A DNA stretch of 14,901 nt. Origin: Thermotogae bacterium (GTDB taxonomy: Bacteria; Thermotogota; Thermotogae; B3-G13). The stretch is taken from NCBI GenBank assembly GCA_015486095.1, contig WFSK01000172.1:1-14901 (forward strand), written 5' to 3'. The number at the start of each line of letters is the position of its first letter. Position 1 is the stretch's first letter. Shown here piece by piece: positions 1 through 7,609 of this stretch. The position numbers and the translations under genes are program-made. The notes under the pieces were generated by a model. The model saw only the letters and a list, made by a program, of their open reading frames with translations, was not told where the DNA came from and searched no databases.

Positions 1-1
1 C

Positions 2-517
2 TACTACCCTTCGCTAAATGCCATCGCATACAATGGTGAGGAAGGCTACGTGAAGGGAAAGAACGATGTGATAAGACGATACATGGAAAAGGATAGGGTG
101 GAGTGTATCGAACTTGGTTCCTGGGATAAGATATTGACTCCCACACTCGTGAAGATACTCGTGATAGGAGATAGAAATACATTGGATGGATATGCCAAAA
201 TGTTGAAACAGGAATTGGAAATCAATCTCGTGAATTCGGAATCCAACTATCTGGAAATACTTCCCAATGGGGTCTCAAAGGGAACGGCATTGAAAGAACT
301 GTGCAACATCCTGAATATCCCTTTGAATGAAGTAATCGCATTTGGAGACAACGAAAACGATATCGAGATGTTGAGATATGCAGGAATAGGGATAGCAGTT
401 GCCAATGCCAATCCGAAGGTGAAGGAAGTGGCAGATTACGTGACAACTTCCAATACCGACAACGGAGTGTACAAGGCGATAATGAAGTTCATTTTCGAGA
501 AGGAGGTGGATATGTAG
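2..517 (+). CDS. HAD-superfamily (Cof-type) phosphatase, 5'-truncated by window edge
   Basis: The reading frame is open to the left edge of the window, so only the C-terminal 171 residues are seen; the GTG at position 50 is an internal valine rather than a convincing start. The C-terminal half carries the HAD phosphatase signature: a lysine in NGVSKGTAL (motif III), followed by the acidic motif IV in FGDNENDIEML that binds Mg2+. The following GIAVANANPKVKEVADYVT segment is typical of Cof-type (class IIB cap) HAD hydrolases such as YidA/YwpJ, which dephosphorylate sugar phosphates or phosphorylated cofactors. The nucleophile motif DxDGT lies outside the window. The gene ends 4 bases before glycerol kinase, and its last codons contain the AGGAGG that probably serves glpK. 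Substrate cannot be predicted; the link to glycerol metabolism is only positional. Confidence 0.88.
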   Translation, partial: YYPSLNAIAYNGEEGYVKGKNDVIRRYMEKDRVECIELGSWDKILTPTLVKILVIGDRNTLDGYAKMLKQELEINLVNSESNYLEILPNGVSKGTALKELCNILNIPLNEVIAFGDNENDIEMLRYAGIGIAVANANPKVKEVADYVTTSNTDNGVYKAIMKFIFEKEVDM

Positions 518-521
518 CAAT

Positions 522-2009
522 ATGCGGGATCTTATCCTCACCATAGATCAAGGCACGACCAACACGAAGGCATTTTTGATAAATAGAGAGGGGAAGATCG
601 TGAGATCCACTCAACGAACGTTCAAACAGTACTACCCCAGACCAGGATGGGTGGAACACTCACCGGAGGAGATATGGAAGAGTGTGGTGGAAGCAATACA
701 GGAGGTATTGGAAGAAGATGTACATCTGGCAGCGGTGGGTATAACCAACCAGCGTGAGACGACGATACTCTGGGATAGAGTAACCGGTAAACCCGTATAC
801 AACGCGATAGTCTGGCAGTGCAGACGCACTGTCCCTATCTGTGAAGAGCTGAAGAAAAAAGGAATGGAAGGGAAGGTGCGTTCGAAAACGGGTCTGGCAT
901 TGGATCCATATTTTTCCGCCACGAAGATAAAGTGGATCCTCGATAATGTCGACGAAGCGAGAGGATTAGCAAAGAACAACAGATTGCTATTTGGAACGGT
1001 TGACTCCTGGCTTCTATGGAAACTCACGGGTGGTACCGTGCATGCAACGGATCATACCAATGCATCCAGAACTATGCTGTTCAACATAAGAGAACTCAGA
1101 TGGGACGAAGAGCTTCTCTCCATTATGGATATACCATCTTCTATTTTACCAGATGTCCACCCCTCATCGTACGAATTCGGCAGGACTGTGAAGATCAGAA
1201 AGTTGCCTCAGGGGGTTCCCATTACCGGTATAGCAGGCGATCAGCAAGCTGCTTTATTCGGTCATCGCTGCTTCAATAAGGGAGAAACAAAGGTAACGTA
1301 TGGCACGGGTGCCTTCATACTCATGAACGTGGGCAAGAAAGTGATACCTCCCAAGAAAGGTATACTGCTCACGTTGGCTGCTTCTACGGATGAGAAGATA
1401 AACTATGCCATAGAGGGAAGCTCCTTTATAGCGGGTGCTGTTGTACAGTGGTTGAAGGAAAATATGGGGTTTATAAGTGATTATTCCGAGATAGAGCGAA
1501 TAGCGACGTCCGTCTCCTCGACGGAAGGTGTGTATTTCATCCCTGCCTTCGTGGGGCTGGGCTCTCCATACTGGGAACCGAATGTTAGAGGAGCAATCTT
1601 CGGATTAACTCGCGGGACGAGGAAAGAACACATCATTCGAGCCGCATTAGAAGCGGTTGGATATCAGGTGTTAGATATAATAGAGACGATGAAGGCAAAT
1701 TACAGTGTGGAGATACCATATATAATGGTAGATGGTGGGATGACGGCTAATAGATTCCTGATGCAATTCCAGGCAGATATACTCAACATACCGATCAAAA
1801 GGACGAGTGCAAAGGAAATAACGGCAATAGGGGCGGCATATCTGGCAGGATTAAAAGTTGGATATTGGAGATCTAAAGACGATTTAAATGCCCTTCGATA
1901 CGATGATGAAAAATTCATTCCTGAAATGGGGGAGAGGGAAAGGAAAAAGATGTACGAGGGTTGGAAAAATTCCATCAGAAGCTTGTTAAAAGAAAAAGGT
2001 GGTGAATGA
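522..2009 (+). CDS. glpK: Glycerol kinase
   Basis: The protein has 495 residues, the normal length for glycerol kinase of the FGGY family, which makes sn-glycerol 3-phosphate from glycerol and ATP in the cytoplasm. The N-terminal DQGTTNTKA (9-17) is the phosphate-binding loop. All glycerol-contacting residues known from the E. coli enzyme have counterparts: R78-E79 in NQRET, W98 in NAIVWQCRRT, Y130 in DPYFSATK, and D240-Q241 in GIAGDQQAALFG. The C-terminal GLGSPYWEPNVRGAIFGLTR and DGGMTANRFLMQ are also characteristic. The SYEFG stretch (216-220) has Glu where Gram-positive enzymes controlled by HPr have the phosphorylatable His, so PTS activation is unlikely. The ATG lies 13 bases after AGGAGGTG (501-508), a rather long spacing, with no other in-frame start. 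The stop overlaps the korB start (ATGA). No glpF or glpD is visible. Confidence 0.96.
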   Translation: MRDLILTIDQGTTNTKAFLINREGKIVRSTQRTFKQYYPRPGWVEHSPEEIWKSVVEAIQEVLEEDVHLAAVGITNQRETTILWDRVTGKPVYNAIVWQCRRTVPICEELKKKGMEGKVRSKTGLALDPYFSATKIKWILDNVDEARGLAKNNRLLFGTVDSWLLWKLTGGTVHATDHTNASRTMLFNIRELRWDEELLSIMDIPSSILPDVHPSSYEFGRTVKIRKLPQGVPITGIAGDQQAALFGHRCFNKGETKVTYGTGAFILMNVGKKVIPPKKGILLTLAASTDEKINYAIEGSSFIAGAVVQWLKENMGFISDYSEIERIATSVSSTEGVYFIPAFVGLGSPYWEPNVRGAIFGLTRGTRKEHIIRAALEAVGYQVLDIIETMKANYSVEIPYIMVDGGMTANRFLMQFQADILNIPIKRTSAKEITAIGAAYLAGLKVGYWRSKDDLNALRYDDEKFIPEMGERERKKMYEGWKNSIRSLLKEKGGE

Positions 2010-2842
2010 GAGGTATGGTGAATGCCTCAGAAGTGAGGGATTACTTGAGGAAAGATCGGATGCCAACGGTATGGTGTCCGGGTTGTGGGAATGGCATAGT
2101 CCTCTCCTCGATCTTAAGGGCCATAAAAGAGGCCGATCTAAGGAAGAAAGAAGTCGCTGTCATATCTGGTATAGGTTGCTCATCGAGAGCAACGGGATAT
2201 ATAGATTTCAACACACTTCATACGCTTCATGGTAGAGCAATAGCCTTTGCAACTGGAGTAAAGATGGTGAATCCATCGCTTAAAGTTATGGTATTGACAG
2301 GTGATGGAGATGCCTTAGCGATCGGAGGAAACCACTTCATACACGCATGTAGGAGGAATATAGACCTCACCGTTATAGTATTCAACAACAGGATATACGG
2401 TATGACGGGAGGAGAATTCTCTCCCACTACACCCGAAGATGATTTCTCCACCACGTCCGTATATGGAAACATAGATCCACCTTTCGATGTGGTAAAGCTG
2501 GCGATAGCATCTGGTGCTACCTACGTAGCGAGGAGTACAGCATATCATCATCCCTTGACAGTTCAATACATAAAAGAAGGCATATTGCACAAAGGCATAT
2601 CCATTATCGACGTCATCACTCCATGTCCAACGTACTACGGTAGATACAATCAATCTCCTAAACCGATAGATATGCTATTCTATCTGAGAGATCACGCTGT
2701 TATGAACACAAAGGCTAAGACGATGTCTGAAGAAGAATTAAGGGATAAGTTTATCATAGGGAGATTCGTCAACATCGAAAAGGAAGAATATACCGAGCGT
2801 TATGCGAAGATAATAGAAAGAGTGAGCAAGGTGAAAGTATGA
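2006..2842 (+). CDS. korB: 2-oxoacid (probably 2-oxoglutarate):ferredoxin oxidoreductase, beta (TPP) subunit
   Basis: This 278-residue protein is the thiamine-diphosphate-binding beta subunit of the enzyme that interconverts 2-oxoglutarate and succinyl-CoA with ferredoxin as electron carrier. WCPGCGNG (C24, C27), GIGCSSR (C58) and TPCPTYYGR (C207) supply the four cysteines expected for a 4Fe-4S cluster. GDGDALAIGGNH (99-110) followed by FNNRIYGMTGG (126-136) is the TPP/Mg2+ motif. DFNTLHTLHGRAIAFATG (67-84) and SPTTP (139-143) are closest to my memory of KorB/OorB rather than pyruvate PorB; a 2-oxoisovalerate enzyme is the main alternative. The ATG overlaps the glpK stop (ATGA) and follows AAGGTGGTGA; a second in-frame ATG at 2015 has poorer site spacing. 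The korC start overlaps its stop. The alpha subunit, which normally sits just upstream, is replaced by glpK. Confidence 0.93.
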   Translation: MRGMVNASEVRDYLRKDRMPTVWCPGCGNGIVLSSILRAIKEADLRKKEVAVISGIGCSSRATGYIDFNTLHTLHGRAIAFATGVKMVNPSLKVMVLTGDGDALAIGGNHFIHACRRNIDLTVIVFNNRIYGMTGGEFSPTTPEDDFSTTSVYGNIDPPFDVVKLAIASGATYVARSTAYHHPLTVQYIKEGILHKGISIIDVITPCPTYYGRYNQSPKPIDMLFYLRDHAVMNTKAKTMSEEELRDKFIIGRFVNIEKEEYTERYAKIIERVSKVKV

Positions 2843-3417
2843 GGGCGAAAAAGGCACGCATATACGGCATAAGACTGGGAGGCATAGGAGGACAAGGCAA
2901 CGTTGCCCTGGGAATAATCTTCGCCAATGCCATGGCAAAGGCGGGTAGATGGGTGATCCAGACCCAGAGTCACGGAGCTCAAGTCAGAGGAGGACTCACG
3001 AAGAGTGATATCATAGTATCGGAGCATCCCATAGATTATCCAGAAGTCGAGAGCATAGATCTCCTCCTCTGTTTACATCAGGTTGCCATCGAGGCATTCG
3101 CAGAAGATATGGATGGCAATGCCATATTGATCCTGGATACAACGTATGTTCATTCCATACCTTTGGTGGTCGAAAGGATAACGAGGAGGATAATAAAAAT
3201 GCCGATGTCCAAGTTATCGGTAAAGCACTTCAATAACGAGATGTTCGCGAATACGATTGCTCTGGGTGTACTCACGAGATGCTGTAAGAACATTGTTGAT
3301 AAAGAATATGTAATAGAGGCCTTGAAAGAACATTTTAGGAACAGATTCGAAGAGGAAAATGAAAGGGCATTCGCACTCGGTTACGAATCCGTAGCGAATA
3401 TCCCATTCTCGTTGTGA
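2839..3417 (+). CDS. korC: 2-oxoacid:ferredoxin oxidoreductase, gamma subunit
   Basis: The 192-residue protein belongs to the pyruvate/ketoisovalerate oxidoreductase gamma family, the CoA-handling domain of 2-oxoacid:ferredoxin oxidoreductases. The N-terminal GGIGGQGNVALG (14-25) is the family glycine loop, and QSHGAQVRGG (43-52) is the strongly conserved second motif. The start overlaps the korB stop as ATGA and has an AAGGTGA ribosome site ending 4 bases upstream, so beta and gamma should be made stoichiometrically. The end has two in-frame stops in tandem (TGA TAA). A functional enzyme also needs an alpha subunit and often a ferredoxin-like delta subunit; neither is encoded in the window. 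Confidence 0.92.
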   Translation: MRAKKARIYGIRLGGIGGQGNVALGIIFANAMAKAGRWVIQTQSHGAQVRGGLTKSDIIVSEHPIDYPEVESIDLLLCLHQVAIEAFAEDMDGNAILILDTTYVHSIPLVVERITRRIIKMPMSKLSVKHFNNEMFANTIALGVLTRCCKNIVDKEYVIEALKEHFRNRFEEENERAFALGYESVANIPFSL

Positions 3418-3421
3418 TAAC

Positions 3422-4006
3422 ATGCTGACATTGGTTTCATCGTCGCCGAGGCGTAGGGAATTGATCGGAAAACTCGGTCTGCAATTCAGAATCTTGAACC
3501 CCAGGCTCGTAGAGGAGAAGATGGAAGGTAATATACCCTCCTGTATTTTGGATATAGCGAAGGCAAAGGTCCTTTCCATTTCGGGAAAAGTAAGAGATAG
3601 ACCGATGATAGGAGCAGACACGGTTGTCGTGCTAAATGGTAAACCGATGGGTAAACCTGGTAGTCTTCGAGAAGCGGGAGAGATGTTGAGAATGCTTTCC
3701 GGAAGGTGGCATAAGGTCTACACGGGCGTATACATCCTGTACAATGATGAAAAGAGTGATAGTTTCATCGAATGTACGAGAGTGAAATTTCGTGAGCTCC
3801 CCGATGAATTGATAGATCGCTACGTCTCATCTGGCTTTCCATTAGATAAGGCAGGTGGATATGGGATACAGGATATGGGCTCCATCTTCATCGAAAGGAT
3901 AGAAGGTGATTTCTATAACGTTATGGGTCTCCCCATAGGAAAAATATGGGAATACTTGTGGAAGAGGAAGATCTTTGGAGGTGATGCACATGGAACTGAA
4001 AGATAA
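3422..4006 (+). CDS. maf: Maf-family nucleoside triphosphate pyrophosphatase
   Basis: Maf proteins hydrolyse non-canonical or canonical nucleoside triphosphates (dTTP/UTP for the YhdE type) to monophosphate and pyrophosphate, and have been linked to septum control. At 194 residues the length is typical. Family motifs are in order: SSSPRRRE (6-13) at the N-terminus, IGADTVVVLNGKPMGKP (63-79) with the catalytic region, SGRWHKVYTGV (93-103), and DKAGGYGIQ (142-150) leading to GDFYNVMGLP (162-171). The ATG comes 4 bases after the korC stop but there is no recognisable Shine-Dalgarno sequence, so translation probably depends on coupling to korC. The 3' end overlaps the fabG start by 17 bases. Confidence 0.94.
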   Translation: MLTLVSSSPRRRELIGKLGLQFRILNPRLVEEKMEGNIPSCILDIAKAKVLSISGKVRDRPMIGADTVVVLNGKPMGKPGSLREAGEMLRMLSGRWHKVYTGVYILYNDEKSDSFIECTRVKFRELPDELIDRYVSSGFPLDKAGGYGIQDMGSIFIERIEGDFYNVMGLPIGKIWEYLWKRKIFGGDAHGTER

Positions 4007-4733
4007 GGTTGCAGTTGTAACAGGAGGGTCGAGAGGTATAGGCAGGGCCATCGTAATGCGTCTGAATGCACTCGGGGCGAATGTGGCCTTCAACTATCTT
4101 TCGAATACTACAGCGGCAAAAGAGACCGTGAACGGCTGTTCGAATCCCAATGCAAGAGTAATATCACACAGGTGTGATGTATCTAAGGCAGATGACGTAA
4201 AGGAGTTCTTCAAACTCGTACTTGATGAATTTGGAAAGATAGATATCGTGGTTAACAATGCAGGGATCAACAGAGATAATCTCTTGATGAGAATGAAAGA
4301 CGAGGAATGGGAGAGGGTCATAGATGTGAATCTGACTTCTGCATTTTTGGTAACACGTGAAGCAGTGAAGGCAATGATCCGCAAGAGATATGGCAGATTG
4401 ATATACATATCTTCAGTGGTAGGTATAAGGGGAAACGTAGGACAGGCGAATTATGCGGCTTCCAAAGGGGGTATAATAGCCTTTGCCAAGAGTATAGCAC
4501 AGGAATATGCCGGTAGGAATATTACTGCCAATACTGTAGCTCCAGGCTTCATAGAAACGGATATGACTGCCAAACTGCCCGAAGAGGTACGGAAGAGATA
4601 TCTTGCGTCTATCCCTTTAAAGAGATACGGTAAAGGAGAAGACGTTGCGAATCTCGTTGCATTCCTCGCATCGGATGAAGCGGGATATATAACAGGTCAG
4701 GTGATTGCCGTCGATGGAGGTTTAGCAATTTGA
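3990..4733 (+). CDS. fabG: 3-oxoacyl-[acyl-carrier-protein] reductase
   Basis: This 247-residue short-chain dehydrogenase/reductase reduces beta-ketoacyl-ACP with NADPH in fatty-acid elongation. It has the Rossmann motif TGGSRGIG (11-18), NNAGI (89-93), the FabG-typical RDNLLMRMKDEEW stretch (95-107), and the catalytic tetrad N114, S142, Y155, K159 (YAASK). The C-terminal YITGQVIAVDGG is standard for FabG. In-frame TTG (3975), GTG (3981) and ATG (3984) codons lie upstream, but GGAGGTG at 3977-3983 places the ribosome site 6 bases before the ATG at 3990, which also gives the usual FabG N-terminus (MELKDKVAVV). The gene overlaps maf by 17 bases and its TGA overlaps the TTG of the kinase. No other fab gene or acpP is nearby, so another SDR substrate is possible but less likely. 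Confidence 0.93.
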   Translation: MELKDKVAVVTGGSRGIGRAIVMRLNALGANVAFNYLSNTTAAKETVNGCSNPNARVISHRCDVSKADDVKEFFKLVLDEFGKIDIVVNNAGINRDNLLMRMKDEEWERVIDVNLTSAFLVTREAVKAMIRKRYGRLIYISSVVGIRGNVGQANYAASKGGIIAFAKSIAQEYAGRNITANTVAPGFIETDMTAKLPEEVRKRYLASIPLKRYGKGEDVANLVAFLASDEAGYITGQVIAVDGGLAI

Positions 4734-6178
4734 ATTTCAGATCTCTTTTTTCTTCGACTACCAGGTTATCCCTGAAGGCCAAGATCTTCATCCTGGTGAT
4801 AGGATTGGCGATATTCACCGTGACCTTCATAGGCATCGTATTCTTCGCCATTATCTCGGGAAACGCAAACATCGTGGGAGGAAGTGGCATAATAAGAGAA
4901 TTAAAGGGATGGTTCGTATTCGTATCGGGAGTAACCATATTCCTCAGTTTTTTGCTCGCGTATTACATCTCAAATACCCTTTCGAAACGAATTCTCGAAT
5001 TGTTAGAGGGTGTGAGAAAATTGACGCAGGGTATGTACAATTACCGTTTGAACGTTAACACTTACGATGAAATAGGCGAAGTGATGGAGGGTATCAACGT
5101 TATGGCATTCAACTTAGAGCGTGAGAGAAAGGCACTCGTGGAACTCACCTATTACAACCAATATACCTTAGACAGCATGAGCGATGGTGTGATAGTGGTG
5201 GAGAACGACGGGAAGATAGGCTTGCTGAATACCTTTGTGGAAGAAAAACTCGGCTTCAGGAAAAAGACGTGGATCGGGAAAGATTTTTCTCTCCTGGCAG
5301 AAAAACTCTCGATACCATCGAAGATCGTAGAACGGATCACGAAGATGAGGGAAACGGAGATGGAATGCATATGTAAGACATATTATGGGAAAGATATATG
5401 GCTTAATCTCTCGGTATCTCCGTTGAGAAACAAGGATTACAACAGGATAGGAAGTATACTTCTCCTCAAAGATATCGGTAGGATGAAGGAGATGGAAAAG
5501 GCGATGGAACGAAATATGAGATTGAGTCTGCTGGGAGAACTCACTGCAGGTATAGCCCATGAGATAAAGAATCCATTGGCAGATGTTAAACTCTCGGCGG
5601 AATTACTCAAAAAGAAACTGAGGGATTCGGATAGTTATGAAATGGTAGATATAATGTTGCATGAGATAAGGAGGCTCGAAGAGAAGACCTCCGATTTCTT
5701 GAGATTCTCCGTTAGTAGGTCGGAAAGAAAAGAACGATTTGATCCTTCAACCGTTATCTCAGAAGTAAAAGAACTCTTGAGAAACAGATTGGAAAGCAAG
5801 GGAATCACACTATCTGTTTCCTATCGTGGCAAACCCGAAATATATATGAACAGAAACAATTTCAAGGCAATGGTGTTGAACATACTCTTGAACTCCATAG
5901 ATGCACTCAGTGAAAAGGAAGACAGACAGATAATCGTGAAGGTAAGTGAGGGAAAGAAGGATATATCTATCTTCTTTTACGACAACGGTGCTGGTATGAC
6001 AGAAGAAGTCCTGAAACGTAGTAAAGAGCCTTTCTTCACGACAAAGGAGGATGGAACAGGCTTGGGATTATCCCTCGTTCAACGTTCTCTTATCGCGGTT
6101 TCTGGCAAGATGCGGATGAGAAGTAAGAAGAACGAATACACACTGATCTTGATAACCATACCGAAAGGAGAAGAATGA
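4730..6178 (+). CDS. Membrane-bound PAS-domain sensor histidine kinase (NtrB/AtoS-like architecture)
   Basis: The 482-residue protein has two transmembrane segments (about 19-44 and 61-81) enclosing only a short external loop of roughly 16 residues. A HAMP linker follows (about 82-135), then a PAS domain (about 143-250, starting near YTLDSMSDGVIVVENDG). The HisKA box is GELTAGIAHEIKNPL with phospho-acceptor H277. The HATPase domain has N384/N388 in the N box, DNGAG (418-422), EPFFTTK (433-439) and DGTGLGL (441-447). The tiny outer loop suggests that the signal is sensed in the membrane or by the cytoplasmic PAS domain. The start is TTG, overlapping the fabG stop as TTGA, with GGAGG (4716-4720) 9 bases upstream; no better start exists. 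The stop overlaps the response regulator start, so the two form a cognate pair. The signal is unknown. Confidence 0.94.
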   Translation: MNFRSLFSSTTRLSLKAKIFILVIGLAIFTVTFIGIVFFAIISGNANIVGGSGIIRELKGWFVFVSGVTIFLSFLLAYYISNTLSKRILELLEGVRKLTQGMYNYRLNVNTYDEIGEVMEGINVMAFNLERERKALVELTYYNQYTLDSMSDGVIVVENDGKIGLLNTFVEEKLGFRKKTWIGKDFSLLAEKLSIPSKIVERITKMRETEMECICKTYYGKDIWLNLSVSPLRNKDYNRIGSILLLKDIGRMKEMEKAMERNMRLSLLGELTAGIAHEIKNPLADVKLSAELLKKKLRDSDSYEMVDIMLHEIRRLEEKTSDFLRFSVSRSERKERFDPSTVISEVKELLRNRLESKGITLSVSYRGKPEIYMNRNNFKAMVLNILLNSIDALSEKEDRQIIVKVSEGKKDISIFFYDNGAGMTEEVLKRSKEPFFTTKEDGTGLGLSLVQRSLIAVSGKMRMRSKKNEYTLILITIPKGEE

Positions 6179-7521
6179 TGGGGGAATATAAGATCCTGGT
6201 AGTGGAAGATGATCGAAGCATGAATTATCTCCTACGAATGGCGTTAAAAGAGGAAGGTTACGATGTAAACGGGGTCTTTTCACTGCGGGAGGCTTATGAA
6301 GAGATCGCCACCCAGGTCTACGATGTCATCCTTTTAGACCTGAAGTTACCCGATGGAAACGGTATGGAATTGATAAACGAATTGAGCGATTCCGTTGTGG
6401 ATACCAGAATAATCGTCATAACTGCTCACGGGACGATAAACACGGCGGTGGAGGCGGTGAAGAAGGGTGCATACAACTTCATAACCAAACCATTCGAGAT
6501 GGAAAAGCTGTTGATCGAAATAAGGCGTGCAATAGAGACTATAAGCCTTTCAAGAGAAAATGCGGATTTAAAACTGCTTGCTTCCGATCCCGTCAAATGG
6601 ATCGTGGGAGAATCTGAGGCTATGCATGAGGTTAAAAAGAAGATCAGAACGGTCTCATCTCTGGATATTGAGGTATTGATAACAGGTGAGAGTGGCACGG
6701 GTAAGGAATTGGTAGCCCATGCCATTCATTACTTGAGCCCGAGGAAGAAAAAGCCTTTTATTGCCATAAATTGTGGCGCAATTCCAGAGGACCTTGTGGA
6801 AAGTGAACTCTTCGGATACGAGAAGGGAGCATTTACAGGAGCAGTTTCATCTAAACCTGGAAAATTCGAACTCGCAAACGGAGGAACACTCTTCTTGGAT
6901 GAAATAGGAGAATTATCCAAGAATGCTCAGGTGAAACTCCTGCGCGTTTTAGAGGATCATAAGGTGGAAAGGGTAGGGAGTACCAAGACAAGAGAGGTGG
7001 ATGTGAGGATAATATCGGCAACCAACAGGGATTTAGAAAAGGAGATGAAAGAGGGAAGATTTCGAGATGACCTGTACTACAGGATCAAGGTATTCACCAT
7101 AGAGATACCTCCGTTGCGCCAGCGGAAGGAAGATATACCGTTTTTACTCAACCACTTCTTAAAGCAGTATTCTGCGGAGCTGGGAAAAGATGTGAAAAAG
7201 CTTACTCCTGATGCGTTGCGGGCACTCCAAGCATACGATTTTCCAGGCAACGTTCGCGAGCTACAAAACATATTGAAATCTGCCATCGTGAACTGTCAGA
7301 CCGATACGATCTCCTTAGAAGACCTACCCATAGAATCAAAGAATAAAGAGACGATCGATATAGACATACCCGTGGGGCTTCCGTTAAAGGAAGTTGAAAA
7401 GGCGGTTATAATCAAAACCCTGAAGCATTTCAAGGGGGATAAAGCAAAGACGGCAAAGGTCCTCAACATGAGCCTGAGTTCTTTGTATAACAAGATAAAC
7501 CAGTGGGGGATATCGATGTAG
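6175..7521 (+). CDS. Sigma-54-dependent response regulator (NtrC family)
   Basis: The 448-residue protein has the full NtrC-type architecture. The receiver domain has acidic E11-D12-D13, phospho-acceptor D55 in LLDLKLPDG, T83 and K105. The AAA+ domain has Walker A GESGTGKE (171-178), an intact sigma-54-contacting loop GAFTGA (218-223), Walker B LFLDEIGE (239-246), GRFRDDLYYR (294-303) and sensor II FPGNVREL (356-363). The C-terminal Fis-type helix-turn-helix ends in KAKTAKVLNMSLSSLYNKI. The intact GAFTGA loop means that it should activate transcription with RpoN, so the genome should encode sigma-54. Two adjacent ATGs (6175, 6178) are possible; AAGGAG (6165-6170) suits the second slightly better. 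It ends the long upstream unit. I found no sigma-54 promoter in the gaps of this window, so its targets are probably elsewhere. Confidence 0.95.
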   Translation: MMGEYKILVVEDDRSMNYLLRMALKEEGYDVNGVFSLREAYEEIATQVYDVILLDLKLPDGNGMELINELSDSVVDTRIIVITAHGTINTAVEAVKKGAYNFITKPFEMEKLLIEIRRAIETISLSRENADLKLLASDPVKWIVGESEAMHEVKKKIRTVSSLDIEVLITGESGTGKELVAHAIHYLSPRKKKPFIAINCGAIPEDLVESELFGYEKGAFTGAVSSKPGKFELANGGTLFLDEIGELSKNAQVKLLRVLEDHKVERVGSTKTREVDVRIISATNRDLEKEMKEGRFRDDLYYRIKVFTIEIPPLRQRKEDIPFLLNHFLKQYSAELGKDVKKLTPDALRALQAYDFPGNVRELQNILKSAIVNCQTDTISLEDLPIESKNKETIDIDIPVGLPLKEVEKAVIIKTLKHFKGDKAKTAKVLNMSLSSLYNKINQWGISM

Positions 7522-7556
7522 CAACAACGATATGATGAAACTACGACTCAATAGTG

Positions 7557-7565
7557 TGATAGAAT
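7557..7565 (+). promoter_or_regulatory. Extended -10 promoter for ade-xdhA
   Basis: In the 88-base gap before adenine deaminase, TG at 7557-7558, one spacer base and TAGAAT at 7560-7565 form an extended -10 element. No convincing -35 hexamer lies 16-18 bases upstream. Transcription would start near 7572, giving a leader of about 38 bases that contains the AAGGAGG ribosome site (7596-7602), 7 bases before the ade ATG. I see no hairpin plus T-run between the response regulator and this site, so read-through from upstream also remains possible. Confidence 0.45.
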
Positions 7566-7609
7566 AATCATAACATGCATTCGTTACCTTACTGGAAGGA
7601 GGCGCCATA

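Noticed and set aside
3975..3989. Earlier TTG/GTG/ATG starts for fabG
   Set aside because: GGAGGTG at 3977-3983 overlaps or abuts these codons and is correctly spaced only for ATG 3990.
7522..7609. Sigma-54 (-24/-12) promoter as target of the adjacent NtrC-type regulator
   Set aside because: No GG-N10-GC element with the expected flanks is present in this gap or in the other two gaps.
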